A DNA stretch of 15,065 nucleotides from Verrucomicrobiota bacterium (GTDB lineage: Bacteria; Chlamydiota; Chlamydiia; Chlamydiales; FEN-1388): assembly GCA_018239705.1 (NCBI GenBank), contig JAFEGS010000598.1:1-15065 (forward strand), in the 5' to 3' direction. Made by a program: the position numbers and the translations under genes. The notes under the pieces are model-generated. The model saw only the letters and a list, made by a program, of their open reading frames with translations. It was not told the origin of the DNA and made no database searches. Below, piece after piece: positions 6,293-12,712 of the stretch (within the stretch, counting starts at the first letter, position 1; every line of letters begins with the position of its first letter).

Positions 6293-6687
6293 CATCACAT
6301 GACCCAATAGCTGATTTACTCACACGTATTCGCAACGCGTCTAGAGCGCAGCATCGATATACAGATGTGCAGTGGAGCAATCTGAACCAGAATATTATTC
6401 AGGTTCTAATAGATGAAAAGTTTGTCGACCATTTTCTTGTAAAAGAGGAAGATGGGAAGACAACAATGCGTATTTTCCTTCGCTACACAGAAAATCGTGA
6501 GCCATTAATACGAAACTTAAGAAAAATTTCTAATCCCGGAAGACGTAAGTACGTTGGATACAACCAGATACCCGATGTTTTCAGCGGAATGGGTATTTCA
6601 GTTGTTTCAACATCAAAGGGTGTTCTTGCAGGCTCTGAAGCTCGCAAGCGTAAACTCGGTGGCGAATTATTGTGTTACGTGTGGTAG
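6289..6687 (+). CDS. rpsH: 30S ribosomal protein S8
   Basis: S8 is a primary binder of the 16S rRNA central domain and in E. coli the spc-operon autoregulator. The 132-aa product shows MTSHDPIADLLTRIRNASRA at the N-terminus and the C-terminal signature GMGISVVSTSKGVLAGSEARKRKLGGELLCYVW. The ATG overlaps the rplE stop by 4 nt; Shine-Dalgarno GGGAG (6277-6281) lies within rplE, so translation is likely coupled. The missing rpsN makes rplE and rpsH direct neighbours. Confidence 0.97.
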   Translation: MTSHDPIADLLTRIRNASRAQHRYTDVQWSNLNQNIIQVLIDEKFVDHFLVKEEDGKTTMRIFLRYTENREPLIRNLRKISNPGRRKYVGYNQIPDVFSGMGISVVSTSKGVLAGSEARKRKLGGELLCYVW

Positions 6688-6713
6688 AAGCCGATTAATT
6701 CAAGAGGAATAGA

Positions 6714-7262
6714 ATGTCTCGCAAAGGAAAAGTGCCTGTAGTGATCCCAAAGGGAGTACAAGTGCACGTTAAAGACAATAAAGTTGTAGTAAAGGGTCCA
6801 AAAGGAACGCTTGATCAACAGATCGCTCATGGTGTCAATCTTGTCATCAGCGAGGAAAGTGCACTCGTTGAAGTTGCAGATACAAGCCGCGAGATGAGCA
6901 AGTTCCATGGCCTCTATCGTGCCCTACTTCAGAATATGGTTACAGGCACAACTACTGGCTTTGAAATAAAATTAGAGATGATCGGTGTTGGATACCGTGC
7001 AGCAGTGCAGGGAGCAATACTCGATCTACAGCTCGGATATTCACATCCGACTCAATTGCATATACCAGCTGGTTTGCATGTAAAAGTAGAAAAGAATACT
7101 GCAATCTCTGTCACCGGTATAGATAAACAGGCCGTAGGCCAGTTTGCAGCGCAAATTCGAGCCTTAAGAAAGCCTGAGCCATATCAGGGTAAAGGTATTC
7201 GATATGTTAATGAATTTGTCAGAAGAAAAGCTGGTAAGGCTGCTAAATCGGCTAAGAAGTAG
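6714..7262 (+). CDS. rplF: 50S ribosomal protein L6
   Basis: L6 lies near the factor-binding site at the base of the L7/L12 stalk. The 182-aa product matches the family length. It begins MSRKGKVPVVIPKGVQV, carries VKGPKGTLDQ near residues 27-36, the central GFEIKLEMIGVGYRAAVQG, and the C-terminal signature KPEPYQGKGIRYVNEFVRRKAGKAAKSAKK. The ATG has AAGAGGAA (6702-6709) just upstream, after a 26-nt gap from rpsH with nothing else visible in it. Confidence 0.98.
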   Translation: MSRKGKVPVVIPKGVQVHVKDNKVVVKGPKGTLDQQIAHGVNLVISEESALVEVADTSREMSKFHGLYRALLQNMVTGTTTGFEIKLEMIGVGYRAAVQGAILDLQLGYSHPTQLHIPAGLHVKVEKNTAISVTGIDKQAVGQFAAQIRALRKPEPYQGKGIRYVNEFVRRKAGKAAKSAKK

Positions 7263-7271
7263 GTGTAGCAA

Positions 7272-7643
7272 ATGGAAAGTAGTGCAATAAAAAAGCAAAT
7301 TGCAGGCCAAAGAAGAGCTTTGCGAGTCAGAAAGAATGTGAGAGGTACATCTGCAAGACCTCGTCTTTGCGTAGTAAAGACAAATAAGCACATAGAAGCG
7401 CAGCTGATTAATGATGAGGCCGGCATAACACTTGCAGGCGTTTCAACAAATTCGAAAGAATTGAAAACGACACCATTCCGCAAGAAGAATAAAGCCTCTG
7501 CAAAGGTGCTTGGTGGGCGAATTGCTGAGAAAGCAAAAGCTATTGGAATCGAAAAGGTTGTCTTTGATCGAGGACCTTTCCGCTACCATGGCATATTGGC
7601 TGAGCTTGCACAGAGTGCAAGAGACGGTGGACTGCAGTTTTAA
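7272..7643 (+). CDS. rplR: 50S ribosomal protein L18
   Basis: L18 binds 5S rRNA with L5 in the central protuberance. The 123-aa product shows RRALRVRKNVRGTSARPRLCV near the N-terminus and the C-terminal family block VVFDRGPFRYHGILAELAQSARDGGLQF, equivalent to FDRGGYxYHGRVKALAEAAREAGL. The ribosome-binding site is weak (AGGTG, directly after the rplF stop), suggesting coupling with rplF 9 nt upstream. Order rplF-rplR-rpsE is universal. Confidence 0.97.
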   Translation: MESSAIKKQIAGQRRALRVRKNVRGTSARPRLCVVKTNKHIEAQLINDEAGITLAGVSTNSKELKTTPFRKKNKASAKVLGGRIAEKAKAIGIEKVVFDRGPFRYHGILAELAQSARDGGLQF

Positions 7644-7661
7644 AAAGGGTGACAAAGGCAC

Positions 7662-8177
7662 ATGGCAAAACAAACAGAAAAAGATAAAGAGAACAGCAAG
7701 CGCGAGTCCTCTAATTCAGGATTGATGGAAAAGGTTCTTTACATCAACCGCTGTTCCAAGACCATCAAAGGTGGTAGAAAAATGAGTTTTTCTGCCCTTA
7801 TCCTTGTAGGAGATGGAAAGGGACAGGTTGGATATGGTTTTGCAAAAGCAAATGAGCTTACTGATGCGATTCGCAAGGGTGGTGAAATAGCGCGCAAAAA
7901 CATGCATACGATCGTTATGGAAGGTACGACAGTACCGCATGACATGATTGTGAAATGGGATGGTGCTACTATTTACATTCGACCAGCTCCACAAGGTACT
8001 GGAATTATTGCTGGCTCGAAGACGAGAGCGATTCTTGAATTTGCCGGCGTTAAAGACGTGATGGCAAAGTCGTATGGTTCAAGTAACGCAATCAACCAGG
8101 TACGAGCTACATTCAAGGCTCTGCTGAGCATGAAGACAAGAGAGCAAGTGATGAGTCAGAGAAAGGAAATACAATAA
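7662..8177 (+). CDS. rpsE: 30S ribosomal protein S5
   Basis: S5 helps form the mRNA entry channel and affects decoding fidelity. The 171-aa product has an N-terminal charged extension (residues 1-20). The RNA-binding domain follows: EKVLYINRCSKTIKGGRKMSFSALILVGDGKGQVGYGFAKANE. The C-terminal domain carries RPAPQGTGIIAGSKTRAILEFAGVKDVMAKSYGSSNAINQVRATF. The rpmD (L30) gene that follows rpsE in many bacteria is absent: the rpsE stop overlaps the rplO ATG by one base (TAATG, 8175-8179), leaving no room for it. Confidence 0.98.
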   Translation: MAKQTEKDKENSKRESSNSGLMEKVLYINRCSKTIKGGRKMSFSALILVGDGKGQVGYGFAKANELTDAIRKGGEIARKNMHTIVMEGTTVPHDMIVKWDGATIYIRPAPQGTGIIAGSKTRAILEFAGVKDVMAKSYGSSNAINQVRATFKALLSMKTREQVMSQRKEIQ

Positions 8178-8623
8178 TGGAACTTCATTCGTTAGAAAAT
8201 ACAAATCGGCCCTTTAAGCGCAGAAAACGCGTTGGGCGTGGTATTGGTTCTGGCCGTGGAAAGACCTGTACCCGTGGACACAAAGGAGCTGGATCTCGAG
8301 CTGGTTGGAAGTCTCGCGAGCGATATGAGGGTGGTCAGCTTCCTCTCTATAGAAAGCTACCTGGAAGGGGCTTTAACAATGCGCAGTTTCAACGTCGTCT
8401 ACATACAGTCAATCTTGGACAGATTGAAGAGATGTTTGCCGATGGAGATGTTGTCAATGTACAGACGCTGCATGAAGCAGGGTTTTTGAGTGGTCCATCA
8501 TATGGAGTAAAGCTACTGGGCAATGGCGAACTTACAAAAAAAGTTACCATTGAAGTAGGAGCTATCTCCAAGCAGGCCGAAGAAAAATTGAATAAAGCTA
8601 AAATTTCCTACACGATTGTCTGA
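8177..8623 (+). CDS. rplO: 50S ribosomal protein L15
   Basis: L15 is a late-assembly large-subunit protein with a long basic N-terminal extension. The 148-aa product shows the glycine/arginine-rich N-terminus (RRKRVGRGIGSGRGKTCTRG, then HKGAGSRAGW) at about 16-45, followed by EGGQLPLYRKLPGRGF near 52-67. The C-terminal half contains VNLGQIEEMF and VKLLGNGELTKKVTIEVGAISKQAEEKL. The start overlaps the rpsE stop; Shine-Dalgarno AAAGGA is in the end of rpsE. No rpmD precedes it. Confidence 0.97.
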   Translation: MELHSLENTNRPFKRRKRVGRGIGSGRGKTCTRGHKGAGSRAGWKSRERYEGGQLPLYRKLPGRGFNNAQFQRRLHTVNLGQIEEMFADGDVVNVQTLHEAGFLSGPSYGVKLLGNGELTKKVTIEVGAISKQAEEKLNKAKISYTIV

Positions 8624-8649
8624 AACCCGAAAACTATATACGTGATTTT

Positions 8650-10017
8650 ATGTATACAACTCTCCTTCGCATTTTCCAGATACCTGAACTAAGTAAAAAA
8701 ATTTTATTTACTTTAATGCTGCTTGCTGTCTATCGCGTGGGAGGGTTTATTCCCGTTCCAGGAATAAATGGAGAGGTAGCTACGGCCTATTTTCGACAGA
8801 TGACTGGCGGAGAGCAAAATCTCTTCCAACTCGTCGATATATTCAATGGTGGTGCATTTTCGCAAATGACCATCTTTGCGCTGGGGGTCGTTCCCTACAT
8901 CTCCGCTTCGATTATTTTGCAGCTTCTTGTAGCACTGCTACCGTCATTGCAGAGAGAAGTGCGAGAAAATCCGGAATTCGGACGAAGAAAGATTAATCGC
9001 TGGACCCGTATGGGAACACTATTTCTCTCCTTTGTACAGGCAACGCTGTTTGCTAAATATGCATACCAGATAAACTTAGCTAATCCTGGGATTATCTCAC
9101 CCGACCTTCTATCTGTGCAGCTTTTCGGTGTCTCATTCCTCTTCTACTTGGTAGTTGTTGTGACAATGACGACCGGTACCATCTTTTTGATGTGGCTAGG
9201 AGAGCAGATTACAGAAAAGGGTATTGGCAATGGTATGAGCTTGATTATATGCATGGGGATACTCTCTTCGCTACCAGGCACGATAGGTTTGATTATCCAG
9301 CAGCTGAATTTAGATAGTCCTCAGCCAGGACAGCTTTCGCTCTCCTCGCTTCTGGTTCTATTTGCACTCTTTGTCTGCGTGATAATGGCTACCATTTATA
9401 TCATCCAGGGGCAGAGGAGATTACCTCTCCAGTATGCAAGAAGGGTAGTGGGCAATCGTGAAGTTCAGGCAACTGGATCGTCATATATACCTTTAAAAGT
9501 GAACTACGCTGGTGTTATCCCGGTGATCTTTGCATCGTCGCTTCTTATGTTTCCAGCCACGATTGGACAGTTTGTTGGAACTGGCAATTGGATTGGAACT
9601 GTAGCTGACTGGTTCTCACCTGGATCTACGCCCTACTACTTTGCTTTTATGCTACTTATTATTTTCTTTACCTACTTTTGGACAGCAACACAATTTCGCC
9701 CTGATCAAATTGCTTCAGACATGAAGAAGAATGGGGCATTTATTCCAGGCGTCCGCCAGGGTAAGCATACGCAAGAATACTTAGAAGCGACTATGGGTCG
9801 AATTACGCTTATAGGCGCTGTATTACTGGCCTTTTTGGCCGTTCTACCACAGATCATTGGTCGTTTAATGAACGTCTCTTCGACAATCAGCTATTTCTTC
9901 GGAGGCACTTCGCTTCTGATCTTGGTAGGGGTTGTTCTAGATACGATGAAGCAAATTGAAAGTCATTTGCTGATGAAACGCTATGACGGATTTATGAAAA
10001 AAGGAAAAGCGCGCTAG
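8650..10017 (+). CDS. secY: Preprotein translocase subunit SecY
   Basis: SecY is the channel subunit of the inner-membrane SecYEG translocon. The 455-aa product has ten hydrophobic segments, at roughly 18-36, 72-96, 119-140, 158-182, 194-216, 232-252, 283-306, 327-346, 384-405 and 413-432. Family motifs are GGFIPVPGIN, LGVVPYISASIILQLL (plug region and TM2), GRRKINRWTRMGTL, GIGNGMSLII (193-200), NYAGVIPVIFASSLLMFP, and the SecA/ribosome-binding cytoplasmic loop FRPDQIASDMKKNGAFIPGVRQG (349-371). The 26-nt gap after rplO has no Shine-Dalgarno, odd for a gene expected to be well translated. The ATG at 8650 matches the start seen in homologues, so I keep it. adk, map, infA and rpmJ, often next to secY, are absent. 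Confidence 0.98.
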   Translation: MYTTLLRIFQIPELSKKILFTLMLLAVYRVGGFIPVPGINGEVATAYFRQMTGGEQNLFQLVDIFNGGAFSQMTIFALGVVPYISASIILQLLVALLPSLQREVRENPEFGRRKINRWTRMGTLFLSFVQATLFAKYAYQINLANPGIISPDLLSVQLFGVSFLFYLVVVVTMTTGTIFLMWLGEQITEKGIGNGMSLIICMGILSSLPGTIGLIIQQLNLDSPQPGQLSLSSLLVLFALFVCVIMATIYIIQGQRRLPLQYARRVVGNREVQATGSSYIPLKVNYAGVIPVIFASSLLMFPATIGQFVGTGNWIGTVADWFSPGSTPYYFAFMLLIIFFTYFWTATQFRPDQIASDMKKNGAFIPGVRQGKHTQEYLEATMGRITLIGAVLLAFLAVLPQIIGRLMNVSSTISYFFGGTSLLILVGVVLDTMKQIESHLLMKRYDGFMKKGKAR

Positions 10018-10073
10018 CAACAAATAAGTGAATTTGTTACTATTGACGCACATTTTAATCGCAGGAGAGCAAA

Positions 10074-10454
10074 ATGGCTCGGATTCTCGGAGTCGATATA
10101 CCGGACAACAAGCGCGTAGAGGTAAGTCTTACTTATATTTATGGGATAGGGCTGCATACAGCACAACAAATACTGACAAAGCTGAAACTAAACCCTGATA
10201 TGAGAGCAGGAAAACTAACAGCGGATGATATTGCTCGTCTCACTACTCTGATTCAGACAGAGTACATGGTCGAGGGAGATTTAAGAAGACAGGTTCAGAA
10301 TAATATTAAGCGATTAATAAGCATTCACTGCTACAGAGGTATGCGCCATCGCCAAGGACTTCCGGTCAGAGGCCAGCGCACAAAAACAAACGCACGCACC
10401 CGCAAAGGTCCTCGTAAGACAGTTGCAGGTAAGAAGAAAGCACCACAACAGTAG
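10074..10454 (+). CDS. rpsM: 30S ribosomal protein S13
   Basis: S13 sits in the small-subunit head, contacts S19 and the P-site tRNA, and forms intersubunit bridges. The 126-aa product begins MARILGVDIPDNKRVEVSLTYIYGIG, typical of the helix-turn region, and ends in the basic tail signature CYRGMRHRQGLPVRGQRTKTNARTRKGPRKTVAGKKK. Shine-Dalgarno AGGAGA (10063-10068) lies 5 nt before the ATG. The 56-nt gap from secY has a weak AT-rich 7-bp inverted repeat (10019-10038) but no convincing promoter or terminator. Confidence 0.98.
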   Translation: MARILGVDIPDNKRVEVSLTYIYGIGLHTAQQILTKLKLNPDMRAGKLTADDIARLTTLIQTEYMVEGDLRRQVQNNIKRLISIHCYRGMRHRQGLPVRGQRTKTNARTRKGPRKTVAGKKKAPQQ

Positions 10455-10472
10455 AGTAAGGAGTTTTGTACG

Positions 10473-10886
10473 TTGAGTACGACTAAGCAACAATCGACAG
10501 TTAAAAAAACTGTAAAGACAAAGAAAAAGGTAGTGCGCAATGTGCCTATGGGCATTGCTTATGTAAAAGCTACATTTAACAATACCATCGTTGCAATCAC
10601 AGATCCTACAGGGCATGTGATAGCATGGTCATCAGCGGGAAGATCTGGATACTCTGGATCTAGAAAATCTTCAGCGTTTGCAGCAACAGTAGCAGCCCAA
10701 GATGCAGCGAAAGCTGCGGTTGCACTTGGAATGCGCGACGTAGAAGTGAAGTTAAAGGGACCTGGTGCTGGAAGAGAGCCTGCCGTTCGTGGTTTACAAA
10801 GCTCTGGACTTAACGTTACTGGCATCACCGATGATACACCAGTACCACATAATGGATGCCGTCCTCGCAAACGACGTCGCGTGTAG
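10473..10886 (+). CDS. rpsK: 30S ribosomal protein S11
   Basis: S11 forms part of the small-subunit platform at the mRNA exit. The 137-aa product is a little longer than E. coli S11 (129) owing to a lysine/threonine-rich N-terminus. Signatures are PMGIAYVKATFNNTIVAITDPTGHVIAWSSAGRSGYSGSRKSSAFAA (25-71), KLKGPGAGREPAVRGLQSSGLNVTGITDDTPVPHNGCRPRKRRRV (93-137). The start is a TTG at 10473, preceded by a very good Shine-Dalgarno TAAGGAG (10457-10463, 9-nt spacer). No ATG occurs in frame before Met26, which is already inside the conserved core, so TTG is required. Confidence 0.97.
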   Translation: MSTTKQQSTVKKTVKTKKKVVRNVPMGIAYVKATFNNTIVAITDPTGHVIAWSSAGRSGYSGSRKSSAFAATVAAQDAAKAAVALGMRDVEVKLKGPGAGREPAVRGLQSSGLNVTGITDDTPVPHNGCRPRKRRRV

Positions 10887-10922
10887 TAACTGTATAAAAA
10901 TTCGAGCAGGAGAAGAGACCAC

Positions 10923-12038
10923 ATGTTGGTGAAATTCGGCAAATTGGAAAAACCACGCAGAATTGTCGTTGAAGAAGGCTCTGCAACGCCGACATTTGCA
11001 CGATTTATTGCAGAACCCTTTGAAAGGGTGTTCGGTCACGCGATAGGTAATGCTTTGCGACGTATTTTGCTTTCTTCATTAGAAGCGCCTGGAATCCTTT
11101 CGGTACGAATCGAGGGCATTCCCCACGAGTTTATGGCGATAGAAGGCATTAGCGAAGATATGACAAATATTGTCTTAAATTTTAAGGCTGCAAAGCTTCG
11201 CTGCTTACCTTCTGAAGAGACTTCAACGACACGTGATGCAAGAATTCTTACATCGCTTGTTGAAGTAAGCCAGGACGATCTGGATAAGAATGGCGGCTTC
11301 GTAGTGATTACACTGAAGGATGTTGTCCCAACGGGAGTATTTGAGGTTGTCAATCCAGACCTCAAGCTCTTTACAGTAACCAAACCTATGAAGCGTCAGG
11401 TTGACGTACGCGTAGGCTATGGTAAGGGCTACGTTTCTTCTGAGCGTCATATAATACCAAATCGAATGGTAGACGAAGTTGTTATCGACACAGCCTTTTC
11501 ACCTGTCACTTTAGTCAATTACTTTGTGGAAAACACCAGAGTAGGACAAGATACAGACTTTGATAGGCTGGTGCTTGAAGTAACTACAGATGGACGTTTG
11601 ACACCTGCTGAGGCACTTTCCTTTGCAACGCAGGTAGCTATCAAGAATTTTGATGTATTCAATCAGACAAAAGTTCACGATCTGACGTTTGAAGCTGTGA
11701 CAAAAGATAGTCAAGCAGATAACGACGAACTGCTTGATAAGCTGCTTCTTCGAGTTGATGAGATTGAGCTATCAGTGCGCTCTACGAATTGCCTGAATCT
11801 TGCCGGGATTGAAACCATTGCTGAATTGGTATCGATTCCAGAGAAAAGGATGCTGGAGTTTAGGAACTTTGGTAAGAAGTCTTTAAATGAAATCAAGGCA
11901 AAGCTTGCAGACATGTCGCTCGGGCTTGGCATGAACCTCGAAGGGCTTGGAATAGAACCTGAGGGAACAAATGTCAAAGAACGTGTGAAGGAACTACTCG
12001 AGCTACGCAAACAAAAAAAAGATAAGAAGAAGAAATAG
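10923..12038 (+). CDS. rpoA: DNA-directed RNA polymerase subunit alpha
   Basis: Alpha dimerises to seed RNA polymerase assembly and its C-terminal domain contacts UP elements and activators. The 371-aa product is longer than E. coli alpha (329). The N-terminal domain has FERVFGHAIGNALRRILLSSLE (33-54) and GIPHEFMAIEGISED, the dimer and assembly interface. The C-terminal domain shows SVRSTNCLNLAGIETIAELV (284-303) and FRNFGKKSLNEIKAKL (313-328). These keep the residues equivalent to E. coli R265, N268, C269, G296, K298 and S299 that bind DNA. A C-terminal extension of about 25 residues ends RKQKKDKKKK; its DNA has a run of eight A (12013-12020). Shine-Dalgarno AGGAG (10908-10912) precedes ATG 10923. 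No rpsD lies upstream. Confidence 0.98.
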   Translation: MLVKFGKLEKPRRIVVEEGSATPTFARFIAEPFERVFGHAIGNALRRILLSSLEAPGILSVRIEGIPHEFMAIEGISEDMTNIVLNFKAAKLRCLPSEETSTTRDARILTSLVEVSQDDLDKNGGFVVITLKDVVPTGVFEVVNPDLKLFTVTKPMKRQVDVRVGYGKGYVSSERHIIPNRMVDEVVIDTAFSPVTLVNYFVENTRVGQDTDFDRLVLEVTTDGRLTPAEALSFATQVAIKNFDVFNQTKVHDLTFEAVTKDSQADNDELLDKLLLRVDEIELSVRSTNCLNLAGIETIAELVSIPEKRMLEFRNFGKKSLNEIKAKLADMSLGLGMNLEGLGIEPEGTNVKERVKELLELRKQKKDKKKK

Positions 12039-12040
12039 AA

Positions 12041-12472
12041 ATGAGACATGGTAAAAGCCGAGCGAAACTCGGAAAAACAACGTCGCACAGACGCTGCATG
12101 TTTGCAAACATGCTCAAATCGCTGATCACCGAGGAGCGTATTGTAACTACGATACCAAAAGCTAAGGAACTGAGACGGTTTGCAGATCAGATGATTACAC
12201 TCGCAAAGAAAAACACGTTGGCAAGCCGACGTCAGGTTATTGCAGAGTTGATGATCCGTTACAACGAGCTTACCCCAAAGGAAGCGCGTGATGCTCGTGC
12301 AGGGACCTTAAGCTCCTACAACGTAGACCGAAATGTAGTAAACAAATTGTTTGATACTTTGGGTCCACGCTTTGCAGCGCGTCAAGGTGGCTATACACGC
12401 ATTATTAAGCTTGCTGAAAAGCGTGTTGGCGACAACACCCAAAAGTGCTTTATCCAGTACCTCTCTGAGTAA
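12041..12472 (+). CDS. rplQ: 50S ribosomal protein L17
   Basis: L17 is a large-subunit protein near the tunnel exit. The 143-aa product begins MRHGKSRAKLGKTTSHRRCMFANMLKSLITEERIVTTIPKAKELR (family: MRHR....LGR...HR..L..N...SL..HE.I.TT..KAKELR). It ends with the block FDTLGPRFAARQGGYTRIIKLAEKRVGDNTQKCFIQYL. It starts 2 nt after rpoA with only the purine-rich lysine codons of rpoA upstream, so translation is probably coupled to alpha. It is the last gene of the superoperon; a long terminator follows 22 nt after the stop. Confidence 0.98.
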   Translation: MRHGKSRAKLGKTTSHRRCMFANMLKSLITEERIVTTIPKAKELRRFADQMITLAKKNTLASRRQVIAELMIRYNELTPKEARDARAGTLSSYNVDRNVVNKLFDTLGPRFAARQGGYTRIIKLAEKRVGDNTQKCFIQYLSE

Positions 12473-12494
12473 GTGATAGGTCGGAAAGACAACC

Positions 12495-12580
12495 AACGGT
12501 AAGAACGATAGAACGATATGAACGATAATTTTAAATTTTATCGTTCGTATCGTTCTATCGTTCTTACCGTTTATTTTTTT
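12495..12580 (+). terminator. Rho-independent terminator of the ribosomal-protein superoperon, 34-bp stem
   Basis: The left arm 12495-12528 pairs with 12538-12571 over 34 consecutive positions with one T-G wobble (12519/12547), leaving a 9-nt AT loop. The sequence TTATTTTTTT (12571-12580) follows at once, as in an intrinsic terminator on the + strand. The stem is two to four times longer than typical and is built from three GAACGATA units (12503-12510, 12511-12518, 12520-12527), mirrored by three TATCGTTC units. There is no comparable A-tract on the left, so it looks one-directional. Confidence 0.9.
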
Positions 12581-12642
12581 CTTTACCTTTCATCTACCTA
12601 TCCACTGTTCTTCTCGTTACGTATGCACATCCTATTTTCTGC

Positions 12643-12671
12643 TTGAGTTTGTCTGTCCTATCGTGTAATAA
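12643..12671 (+). promoter_or_regulatory. Weak sigma-66/70-type promoter candidate for gap
   Basis: TTGAGT (12643-12648, 4 of 6 to TTGACA) is followed after 17 nt by TAATAA (12666-12671), or after 15 nt by TGTAAT (12664-12669, 5 of 6 to TATAAT). Its position after the terminator and about 45 nt before the gap ATG makes sense. Both boxes are imperfect, so this is only a candidate. Confidence 0.3.
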
Positions 12672-12683
12672 GGGTAGTTTTGG

Positions 12684-12707
12684 ACTTGGAGTAGAAACTT
12701 GGAGTAG
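12684..12707 (+). repeat. Direct repeat duplicating the Shine-Dalgarno of gap
   Basis: ACTTGGAGTAG occurs twice, at 12684-12694 and 12697-12707, separated by AA. Each copy contains GGAG. The second GGAG (12701-12704) is 8 nt from the gap ATG at 12713, an ideal distance. The first (12688-12691) is 21 nt away and would act at best as a standby site. Confidence 0.7.
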
Positions 12708-12712
12708 GACAT

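Noticed and set aside
10019..10059. AACAAAT/ATTTGTT inverted repeat (10019-10038) and TTGACG (10043-10048) between secY and rpsM, as terminator or promoter
   Set aside because: The stem is 7 bp of A/T with one G-C pair and no T-tract. TTGACG has no -10 at 16-18 nt, where the Shine-Dalgarno of rpsM begins. Chance-level signals.
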